Assembly (NCBI RefSeq): GCF_002286735.1
Contig: NZ_NRTA01000043.1
Coordinates: forward strand, 1-32,899
DNA from: Leptolyngbya sp. BC1307
Lineage (GTDB): Bacteria; Cyanobacteriota; Cyanobacteriia; Phormidesmidales; Phormidesmidaceae
Direction of reading: 5' to 3'
DNA length: 32,899 bases
Shown here: piece after piece, positions 25,535 through 32,899 of the stretch
How the letters are laid out: every line of letters begins with the position of its first letter
How positions within the stretch are numbered: the stretch's first letter is position 1
Program-made: the position numbers and the translations under genes
The notes under the pieces: model-generated
Databases searched by the model: none
The model's input: only the letters and a program-made list of their open reading frames with translations
What the model was told of the DNA's origin: nothing

Positions 25535-26454
25535 GTAAGCAGCAAATCATAAAAATATTAAGCAATCACCGACACGCTCACTGCTTTAGTCTGGCAAAGC
25601 CGCTAACGTTAAATGCGATTACAAAGCTTCTTGAATCCAGTTTGCCACCACACCACGCTACAGAGGCTCTCAAAAGTAACGTCTATGAAAGCTTGCTAGA
25701 ACTGCAAGCTCAAGGAGAAATCCTCATAGGTATGGGCAATCAATTTTGCATGGCTCCGCCTACTGTAATTACAGAAGATAAAACGGATTTGATCGGGATT
25801 TTGTTTAAGGGCGATCGCGCATATCTAAAGCTGGCGCATCAAGCTCTAGAAACTGGACAGCCTTGTGATCGAACTATTCTGCATCCTAAACTTCAGAAGT
25901 TTGATTGGCTCGAAGCGCGTCTGAAAAATTGTCATATCCGGCTCCTGACCGTCTCAGACAGCGTAATACAGTTACTTAATCCTGACTGTCCAAAACGCTC
26001 TCGGCTACTTGGGGCAGAGTGGCCCGAAGATCCATTTTATACACTTCAAGGAACAGTCAACGTTCAATCATACATTCCTGAGCTTGGAGCAGGGCAGTGG
26101 GATCGATGGCAATCCACTACCCGACATCAGATCGCTGATCGCTCGCTTCTAAGATTGCCTACGGGTGAATATCTTTGGTTTGAAGAAGCGCAGATGTATG
26201 AGCTGACTCCTGACGAAGCCTGCTTAGCTATGTTTTGGCTAGACCGGCAGATGGATTGCCCTATTCTCCTTGCTTGGGATGAAACACCGGGCCGATTAAA
26301 TTTGCAAAAGACTACGCTGCCTAGCACCTACGCACAGTGGCTTTGGCGGTTGTCTGAACCCGATGAAAATCAACCCAGGACGCGACGCTTTCAGCCATCT
26401 CATCGTCCATTTGTGTGTGAAGCGCTTGCTCGGTTGGGCTGCAAGTTAGTTTGA
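25531..26454 (+). CDS. Unknown 307-aa protein, second gene of the helicase defence operon
   Basis: No family is recognisable. The gene starts at the ATG at 25531, overlapping the previous stop as ATGA; an in-frame TTG at 25519 is less likely. The N-terminal about 85 residues (IIKILSNHRHAHCFSL, then a helix-rich stretch and LLELQAQGEILIGMGNQFCM) have the rhythm of a winged-helix DNA-binding domain. The rest is mixed, with many Trp and Pro residues, and ends in PFVCEALARLGCKLV. Translational coupling to the 807-aa protein suggests the two act as a pair, possibly as one protein split in two. Only 32 nt separate it from the helicase gene, with no terminator. Confidence 0.85.
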   Translation: MSKQQIIKILSNHRHAHCFSLAKPLTLNAITKLLESSLPPHHATEALKSNVYESLLELQAQGEILIGMGNQFCMAPPTVITEDKTDLIGILFKGDRAYLKLAHQALETGQPCDRTILHPKLQKFDWLEARLKNCHIRLLTVSDSVIQLLNPDCPKRSRLLGAEWPEDPFYTLQGTVNVQSYIPELGAGQWDRWQSTTRHQIADRSLLRLPTGEYLWFEEAQMYELTPDEACLAMFWLDRQMDCPILLAWDETPGRLNLQKTTLPSTYAQWLWRLSEPDENQPRTRRFQPSHRPFVCEALARLGCKLV

Positions 26455-26486
26455 GCCTTATTTATTGTTCTTAGTTATTTACCTTT

Positions 26487-29400
26487 ATGTCTGACTACCT
26501 CAACCCGATTGATGCTGCGCAACAACCTCGCCAGAACCTGATTCGCTATCTACTCACCGCGTATCCCCTACGCGACCCGCATCTGAGATATGGCTTCAAG
26601 CAACTGTTAGAGGAGCCAGGGGCGATCTATCAATATCCTTATCTTGAGGGAGCGCAGCCCTATCAAGCAGGCACCAGTCTTGAGAATCTGGTGGCACAAA
26701 AGATACTGCATCCGTCAGTTCTCAAGATGTTTGATCCGACGCGCGTACTTTATAAGCATCAGGAAGAAGCCATCATAGCGGTTGCAGCGCGACAGGAAAA
26801 CATCGTCGTTGCGACTGGAACTGGATCGGGCAAAACAGAATGCTTCCTCATTCCAATGATGGATTACCTGCTTAAGCACCCGCAAAAGGGTGTACAGGCT
26901 TTAATTTTGTACCCGATGAATGCGCTGGTCAACGACCAGGTAAAGCGGTTACGGCAGGTGCTTTGTCATCAGGGTGAAGAGCAGGCGCTGGTTCGGTTTG
27001 GGTTTTACACCAGCCGCACTGAAAAAACACCTCAAGATGCCAGAGAGAGTCTTAAGGCAGAGCTAGAAGCCAGTGATCGAGAAGAACTTTTAGCGCTGTT
27101 TACAAAAGAAGAAAAAGCATCGTGTAATCTCAGTCGCCCTGAATATCTTGTCGATGCTGCTATAGACAAAATTATGAGGGTACAGGCAATCTCTAGAGAA
27201 GAGATTTGGGAAAACCCGCCTCAAATCTTAGTCACAAACTACTCCATGCTGGAGCATATGCTGATCCGTCCGCAGGAGCGGGAGTCAATTTTTGCCAGCG
27301 CTCAGCATTTTAAGATGCTGGTGGTGGATGAAGCGCACTCCTACAGCGGCTCAACCGGTACGGAGGTAGCTATGCTGATTAAGCGGTTCAAGTCTGCTGT
27401 TGGCATTGAAGATGAAGGTCAGATGCAGGGCATTGCAACCAGTGCCACGCTAGGCGATCGCACAAAAGAAAACGTCGTTAGCCAAGTGAGCGAATTTGCC
27501 CAAGACTTATTTAGCGAACCTTTTGAGCAAGTAATTTGGGGTGATCGCATTCCGGTAAACCAACGGTTGGGCACTCCCTACAATCTGCCAGACGGCCTGA
27601 CAGAATCCGATATCTACGAGCACTTTTACGACTTAGACATTCCTGCCCTAGATAGTTCAATGGAGGAATGGCGAGAGGAGTTGAGTTATCTCATCCCTGA
27701 GCCGACACTAGAAGATGCCGCTAATCAGGCCAGGGATATTCATCATTTTCTGTGGTTGGTTTTGGGACGAAACCCAACCATTCACCGTTTGATTGAATGC
27801 CTTGGCAAAAGCCCTCAGCCATGGAATCAACTAGCGCGATCGCCTCAACTCTGGGAAGTGCCTACAGCATTAGATGGTAGCCTGCCATCACAGGTAGACA
27901 AGAAGCTAGAGAAAGCGCTTTCTAACTTAGTCAAACTCGGAACCTTAGCCAAAGAGAACGCGCATTCGCTGCCGCTGCTTCCGGTGAGACTCCATCTACT
28001 GTTTCGCAGTATGGAAGGGCTTTATGCTTGCGTTGATGCCAAGTGCAAAGAAGCGGCTGTTGACCCATCTGTGGGTGAGCGTTCCAACTGCTATGGCAAG
28101 TTGTATCTCAATAGCAAGGTTGATTGTGAGTGCTGTGCGTCACCTGTAGTAGAACTCGCTAGCTGTCGTAAGTGCGGCCAGTCGTATGGATTGACTCATT
28201 TGGGCCAAAGCGATGAGCTACAGCTATTGCCCCGTTCTTTAGAAGCGCTAGAGAACAGTCATTCAGTTTACGTCCTTACCGCTGGGAATTTAGATAGTGT
28301 CACTAATGATGAAGGAGACGATAGCGAGGAGATAGATACTACAGAAACAGCGGTCAAAGACACTGTAGGAAGCTTTGAGATTTGCAAAAGCGGACGGAGC
28401 AATGGCTGGATCGGGAAGAAAAGTGGCAATCCGATTGATGAGTCAGCTTCATCAGCACATCAGTTGGTTTGGCATCGCCCGCCCAAAGCCGTTAATCTTG
28501 AGGGGGGCTATCTCAACCAGTGCCCTGCCTGTGGGGCAAGGCGATCGCACGCCTCTCCTATTGGGCGATTTGTCTCTTATACCGATGCGCCCTTAGAAGT
28601 CATGCTTGATAGCTTGTTTGAGCTGTTGCCCCAGCCAAAAACAGAAAAAGACTCTTTACAAGCGACTGGACGTAAACTTCTCACTTTTTCCGATGGGCGG
28701 CAAGATGCGGCTTTCTTTGCTTCTGATTTTCAGCGCACCCATACCGAGGCTCTCTACAGACAGCTAATTTGGCGAGCTTTTGAGGAAGTACAAGAGAACA
28801 ATGTCACCTCAGTCAACCAAGTAGAAGAAAAGTTAGTTGAATATTTCTTAGAAAGATCTATTCCTCATCCAGATAGAGAATCTGATAAACATCATCGTAG
28901 CTATGTTGCTGATGATACGAATGAAGAGAGTAGTCTGAATCAAATCGACTGTGCAAAACGAGCACGGAGCCGTGCTAAAGAGCTGCTGATTCGGGAATTT
29001 GGGGTGCCGTCTGCTCGTCGGTTTTCGGTTGAGGCACTAGGGCTGCTGAGCTGTCACATAGAAGATTTTTCTCCCTCTTTCTTAGCGCAGGTAACCGAGC
29101 AATTCAAGTTGCCAGTGACTGAGAATTTTATGATCGCCCGGATCTTTCTGACGGGGCTAACAGATATGATTCGGCTGATGGGTGCGATTGACCTTCAGGG
29201 AACGTCTCGCTATTTCCCAGAAACAGGAGGCGTCAGCGGCGGACAACCTGCCAGATTTGATGCCAAAGGTCGCTCTCAAAGTTACTTAAAGCTAGAAAGA
29301 GATCCAAAAGACACGCAGGCAATTTCCTTTCTCTGGCGGAAGAAAGCAAACGGTGAACCGGCACAGCGGCAGAATCAGATTGTCATGTACTATTGCATTT

Positions 29401-32400
29401 TTTTGCAGGGCCTTCCTTCTGAAGAGAGTTTGTCGTGGCTATTTGATGAGCTGCTTCGGCAGGGTACTTTAGTTAAATACAGAGATGGTCGTCAGCTTCA
29501 TTGGGAGCTGGTCAATCTCAGGCAGACTGCCCACGATTGGCATCAGTGCAATACCTGTCAGCAAATCTTCCAGGTTCCAGGACTTTCTGAGGTTTCCAAG
29601 CAATCTACAGTAGGCGTTGATCGCTGCTTAGCGCCTCAGTGTGAAGGTGTTTTACAGCCTTTCAATCTCGATTCAGATTATTTTTCAGACCATCACTATC
29701 GGCATTTGATTCAAAAGCGCAAAGCGCTGCCGCTGCGATCGCAAGAACACACCGCTCAGCTAGGTACCGAAGAATTAGCCAAGCGCGAAAACCGTTTTCG
29801 GCAAGGCAAAATCAACCTGCTGAGCTGCTCAACAACGCTAGAAATGGGGGTAGATATTGGTGAATTGCAGGCAGTCGCGCTGCGCAACTTTCCGCCCCAT
29901 GTGAGCAACTATCAGCAGCGGGCAGGCCGAGCCGGTAGGCGAACAGACGGTGTGGCTATTACGCTTATGTATGGCCAACGCCGGCCTCATGACCGCTATT
30001 ATTTTGAGCGTCCTGAGCAGCTAATCGATGGCAAGAATCAGGTTCCCAAACTCGATCCTACCAACTTTGAAATTCAAAACCGGCATATTCGAGCCGAATT
30101 GCTGGCCTTGTTCCTGCGGACAGAATACGGTGCCGGGGCAGAAAAAATAATGATGGCTGGGTTCTTGGGTCTTCCTGAAAACCTTATGCAGCTATCTAAA
30201 ATTCCGACAGAATCTATTTTGCTACGGCTCAAAGAATGGCTACATGGGCAGAAAGCGGAGACTTGCGTTCAGCAATGGTTGAGTCAACTGAAGACACAGA
30301 AGCCCGCCGGTTCTGTTCTTGAGCAGTTTGAAATAGACCTGAAGGCATTTCAGACTGCTCAACTGGAAGATTGGAACGCCTTATCAAACTTACTGACCGG
30401 TCTAAAACAAGCAGTTCGCGACGCTGAGGACGCGAATGAAAGCAAACGGCAGAAAGGCTTTGAATACAAGCGCGACCGCATTAAAGAGGAACTGACGAAA
30501 ATTCAGAAGCGACAGCTTCATGAAGAGCTAGCGAAAGCAGGCATTCTACCAATATACGGGTTTCCGATTGACGTGGTGCAACTGCTGACCAGAGAGAGCC
30601 AACGCTTCTCGAAAGGACAGGGAAAGCATCGACTACAGCGCGATCGCCGTCTAGCATTAGGGGAATATGCTCCTGGCCAAAGCGTCGTCGTCGATGATCG
30701 CGTCCACAAAAGCGTCGGGGTCTTACGGCCCGATGACCTGCCTAGCCGCGCTTACTGGGTTTGCCAATCCTGCAACTTTTTTATGGCAGGCAGTACAGAC
30801 TTAACGCTGCTCGCTAGGCTAGGTGTAGAAGACGGCGATCCTAAATGTCCAGTTTGCGCAGTAAAGCTGCCCGCTGCTAACCAAAAGCCCCGGCATTACA
30901 AAGTCCCTAAATCCTTTATCACCGACTGGAGCGAAAACCCAGCCGTCACACCTCGCAGAAAACCTATGCGCCAGCCCACTTCGCAGGTTTTTCTGGCGCA
31001 GGAAGGCGATTCTTCAGAACCGATGCTAGAGCCGTTTTTTGAACTCATCACCAGCCAGGGCGGTCAGTTCTTTCTGGCCAATCAAGGCGGTAAGGGCGGC
31101 AGGCATCAGGGCTTTGCGCTGTGTCGGCGGTGTGGCCGTGACCTGACCGAGCTGCGTAATAAGATTTCTCGGAAAAAAGCTTCGCAAAGAAAGTCCTCGC
31201 CGCTCCCTCATACTCACCCCATTACGGGTATCGCGTGTGAAGGATGGCACGAACCTACGCATCTGGGCCACGAGTTTCGCAGCGATTTGCTGAAAATTCG
31301 CTTTACGCCTGCGGCAAAGCCTCAAAGCTTATTTGGGGCGGTGACTCATTTAGATGGCGGACGAGAAATTCATTCGGATGCTGACTCAGACGTGCCCGTA
31401 GACGGGTCTGCTTTTTGGCGGTCGCTCACCTATGCCCTACTCGCTGCCGCTGCTCAGATAATTGACGTTCCTCGCTCTGAACTAGATGGCCTATTTAGCC
31501 CGCTCGAACAGAGCTTTGGAAACGTGGCAGAAATTATTATTTACGACAACGTTCCCGGCGGGGCTGGCTACAGCCGACGCATTGCCGATCAGTTCTCAGA
31601 AGTCTTGCAGCGTGCCTACCAGCTAGTCGAGTCCTGTAGCTGTAGCAGCAGTTGTTACGACTGCCTGCGAACCTATACCAATCAGGCGTTCCACCATGAG
31701 CTTAATCGACATCTCGTTTCAGAATTTTTGAGCCCAATTGTAGAAGATATACAGCCGGACGCGGTGCTGAAAGCCTTTGCGCCGAATGCGAACCGGGTCG
31801 ATTTGCTGCGAATGTCTGAAAGGCTAGACAGCTATTACGCTATGGCTGGAGCGCGCAGTATTGCCTATTTGCCTGCGATCGCTGCCCCATTCACTCTCCA
31901 ACGATTGACTCAAATGATCAACGCGCTAGGCGGCAGCACATCGCTAGAACTTATTGTGACTGACCTGCCTGAACGAGGTGAAGACGATCAGGTCAGGGTT
32001 TTACGCAAGCGACTGTCTCAGTGGATTGACCAGGGGACATTGAAATTGTATACCACAGCTCAGCGGCAAAATCCTCTCTTGTGTCTGAGCAGTCAGCTCT
32101 CACATAGAATAGCTTTGCAGCTCCAGCCCGCTTCAGATGGGAAACCTGTAGAATGGCTGCAAACTCGGAGTGAACAAGGGGTAGCGTCTGTTTTTCAGAA
32201 GTTGCAAACGTTGAAAGAGGATGCAGCAGTTGTTGAATCTGAAGCGCTAGAAGATCCTAATACGCAGGTGATCTTTTTAACGCCTGATGGGAAGCTACTC
32301 ACGCTTGAACAGCTCAGAGAAGTGATGGGGCTATCGTCAGTTCTAAAAGGGAACCAGATCAAGAAGCTGATTTATAGCGATCGCTACCTGAACAGTCAGC

Positions 32401-32762
32401 AAAGTCCTAGAGCCAACATTCTAAAGTCACTACTTCAGAGTGAGTGGACAACTGCGGCCTCTCACCTCACCATCCACATACAGCAACTGAAGGCTGAATA
32501 CGACAGCCGCAGCACACATCGCCGTAAAGATATTGAGGAAGAACTATCAAGGCTACCTGGACAGCTCAAAGTCGAAATGCGTCCATATCCAAACCGCCAC
32601 AGACCACCTTTTCCTCACCAGCGTGAGTTGACTATCTGGCTCACTAACAATGCGACTTACCGTATTCTTTTCGATAAAGGGTTAGATTTTCTCGATCAAG
32701 CGCCCAATGGAATGTACCGTATTACAGAAGCCACGTACATTGTGATTATTAAGGCATCTTAG
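26487..32762 (+). CDS. Giant DEAH-box helicase with DUF1998/MZB cysteine cluster (DruE-like)
   Basis: This 2091-aa superfamily 2 helicase is probably the DNA-translocating core of an anti-phage system. The N-terminal RecA domain has Walker A GTGSGKT (111-117), DEAH (281-284) and SATLGD (319-324). The second RecA domain has motif V-like TTLEMGVDIG and motif VI QQRAGRAGRR near 1141-1152. The roughly 800-residue insertion between them carries CxxC pairs (about 547-563, 678-681). More CxxC knuckles lie near 1021, 1425, 1454 and 1545. A CSCSSSCYDC cluster (about 1717-1726) marks DUF1998/MZB. The last 50 residues hold HQRELTIW and KGLDFLDQ, resembling the MIT_C phospholipase-D-like fold. Length and order fit DruE of Druantia; DISARM DrmA/DrmB and MrfA/YprA helicases are related but shorter or split. 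Confidence 0.92.
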   Translation: MSDYLNPIDAAQQPRQNLIRYLLTAYPLRDPHLRYGFKQLLEEPGAIYQYPYLEGAQPYQAGTSLENLVAQKILHPSVLKMFDPTRVLYKHQEEAIIAVAARQENIVVATGTGSGKTECFLIPMMDYLLKHPQKGVQALILYPMNALVNDQVKRLRQVLCHQGEEQALVRFGFYTSRTEKTPQDARESLKAELEASDREELLALFTKEEKASCNLSRPEYLVDAAIDKIMRVQAISREEIWENPPQILVTNYSMLEHMLIRPQERESIFASAQHFKMLVVDEAHSYSGSTGTEVAMLIKRFKSAVGIEDEGQMQGIATSATLGDRTKENVVSQVSEFAQDLFSEPFEQVIWGDRIPVNQRLGTPYNLPDGLTESDIYEHFYDLDIPALDSSMEEWREELSYLIPEPTLEDAANQARDIHHFLWLVLGRNPTIHRLIECLGKSPQPWNQLARSPQLWEVPTALDGSLPSQVDKKLEKALSNLVKLGTLAKENAHSLPLLPVRLHLLFRSMEGLYACVDAKCKEAAVDPSVGERSNCYGKLYLNSKVDCECCASPVVELASCRKCGQSYGLTHLGQSDELQLLPRSLEALENSHSVYVLTAGNLDSVTNDEGDDSEEIDTTETAVKDTVGSFEICKSGRSNGWIGKKSGNPIDESASSAHQLVWHRPPKAVNLEGGYLNQCPACGARRSHASPIGRFVSYTDAPLEVMLDSLFELLPQPKTEKDSLQATGRKLLTFSDGRQDAAFFASDFQRTHTEALYRQLIWRAFEEVQENNVTSVNQVEEKLVEYFLERSIPHPDRESDKHHRSYVADDTNEESSLNQIDCAKRARSRAKELLIREFGVPSARRFSVEALGLLSCHIEDFSPSFLAQVTEQFKLPVTENFMIARIFLTGLTDMIRLMGAIDLQGTSRYFPETGGVSGGQPARFDAKGRSQSYLKLERDPKDTQAISFLWRKKANGEPAQRQNQIVMYYCIFLQGLPSEESLSWLFDELLRQGTLVKYRDGRQLHWELVNLRQTAHDWHQCNTCQQIFQVPGLSEVSKQSTVGVDRCLAPQCEGVLQPFNLDSDYFSDHHYRHLIQKRKALPLRSQEHTAQLGTEELAKRENRFRQGKINLLSCSTTLEMGVDIGELQAVALRNFPPHVSNYQQRAGRAGRRTDGVAITLMYGQRRPHDRYYFERPEQLIDGKNQVPKLDPTNFEIQNRHIRAELLALFLRTEYGAGAEKIMMAGFLGLPENLMQLSKIPTESILLRLKEWLHGQKAETCVQQWLSQLKTQKPAGSVLEQFEIDLKAFQTAQLEDWNALSNLLTGLKQAVRDAEDANESKRQKGFEYKRDRIKEELTKIQKRQLHEELAKAGILPIYGFPIDVVQLLTRESQRFSKGQGKHRLQRDRRLALGEYAPGQSVVVDDRVHKSVGVLRPDDLPSRAYWVCQSCNFFMAGSTDLTLLARLGVEDGDPKCPVCAVKLPAANQKPRHYKVPKSFITDWSENPAVTPRRKPMRQPTSQVFLAQEGDSSEPMLEPFFELITSQGGQFFLANQGGKGGRHQGFALCRRCGRDLTELRNKISRKKASQRKSSPLPHTHPITGIACEGWHEPTHLGHEFRSDLLKIRFTPAAKPQSLFGAVTHLDGGREIHSDADSDVPVDGSAFWRSLTYALLAAAAQIIDVPRSELDGLFSPLEQSFGNVAEIIIYDNVPGGAGYSRRIADQFSEVLQRAYQLVESCSCSSSCYDCLRTYTNQAFHHELNRHLVSEFLSPIVEDIQPDAVLKAFAPNANRVDLLRMSERLDSYYAMAGARSIAYLPAIAAPFTLQRLTQMINALGGSTSLELIVTDLPERGEDDQVRVLRKRLSQWIDQGTLKLYTTAQRQNPLLCLSSQLSHRIALQLQPASDGKPVEWLQTRSEQGVASVFQKLQTLKEDAAVVESEALEDPNTQVIFLTPDGKLLTLEQLREVMGLSSVLKGNQIKKLIYSDRYLNSQQSPRANILKSLLQSEWTTAASHLTIHIQQLKAEYDSRSTHRRKDIEEELSRLPGQLKVEMRPYPNRHRPPFPHQRELTIWLTNNATYRILFDKGLDFLDQAPNGMYRITEATYIVIIKAS

Positions 32763-32899
32763 CTCTCTATTTGCCGTAGCTCGACAGGGTAATGATGAAT
32801 CGGGGTATCAACTCAAGGCGGGAAAAGCAGAGCTTCTAGTCAAGTAACAAATAGCACATTGGCCAGGCGGATAGAAAAAGCTCTGCGGCGAAGCCCAGA

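Noticed and set aside
26487-32762. DISARM or Dpd assignment for the helicase operon
   Set aside because: No drmC-type PLD gene, no methyltransferase, and no dpdA/queuosine-like genes are present; the helicase is much longer than DrmA, although genes beyond the window cannot be excluded.
32827-32886. 9-bp inverted repeat (GCAGAGCTT with AAGCTCTGC) after the helicase gene
   Set aside because: The loop is over 40 nt and there is no U-tract, so it is not convincing as a terminator; it could be chance.
1-32899. CRISPR arrays, insertion sequences, rRNA genes
   Set aside because: I saw no regularly spaced repeats, transposase motifs or rRNA sequence in the window.

Overview
The window is chromosomal DNA from a cyanobacterium. 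The evidence is the many HIP1 octamers (GCGATCGC) in and between genes, a ferredoxin-dependent nitrate/nitrite reductase pair with the cyanobacterial regulators NtcB and CnaT, several families almost confined to cyanobacteria (DUF1824, the LpxB-related protein, Uma2), and a PilA-type major pilin. An NNP-type permease (NrtP) instead of the NrtABCD ABC transporter fits marine, brackish or Leptolyngbya/Phormidesmis-like lineages. I cannot name the genus from the sequence.

Layout. (1) 1-4 kb: a strong terminator, then a membrane-anchored phospholipase-D/cardiolipin-synthase-like protein, a Uma2 nuclease-fold protein, a tiny two-helix membrane protein, a membrane-anchored lambda-endolysin-like (GH104) muralytic enzyme and a small unknown. 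(2) 4-14.4 kb: a nitrate assimilation locus. cnaT, ntcB and a HEAT-repeat gene that is probably nirB read leftward. nirA, nrtP and narB read rightward. The sequence shows two textbook NtcA-activated promoters, each with a perfect GTA-N8-TAC box exactly 22 nt upstream of a TAN3T -10 element: one for nirA and one for ntcB-cnaT. Two tandem near-matches to the NtcB motif TGCA-N5-TGCA lie just upstream of the nirA NtcA box. This wiring joins nitrogen-status control (NtcA) to nitrite-responsive control (NtcB). (3) 14.4-18 kb: a same-strand run of psiE-like, LpxB-related, proA and folB genes. (4) 18-21.3 kb: an uncharacterised protein and the type IV pilin pilA (both leftward), a 415-nt gap, DUF1824 (leftward) and radC (rightward).

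(5) 21.4 kb to the end: an apparent genomic island. It starts at tRNA-Val(CAC), followed by a tyrosine integrase with a perfect 11-bp tandem repeat just upstream, then a tight three-gene operon of 9.6 kb. The operon encodes an 807-aa unknown, a 307-aa unknown (ATGA overlap) and a 2091-aa DEAH helicase. The helicase carries several zinc-binding clusters, a DUF1998/MZB cysteine cluster and a C-terminal segment resembling the MIT_C phospholipase-D-like fold. Architecture and setting point to an anti-phage defence system of the DUF1998-helicase class, most like Druantia (DruE, possibly with a split DruH-like partner). The two partner proteins are not recognisable by eye, so this is the best candidate here for an undescribed or variant system. 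About ten HIP1 sites inside the operon suggest long residence in, or exchange among, cyanobacteria.
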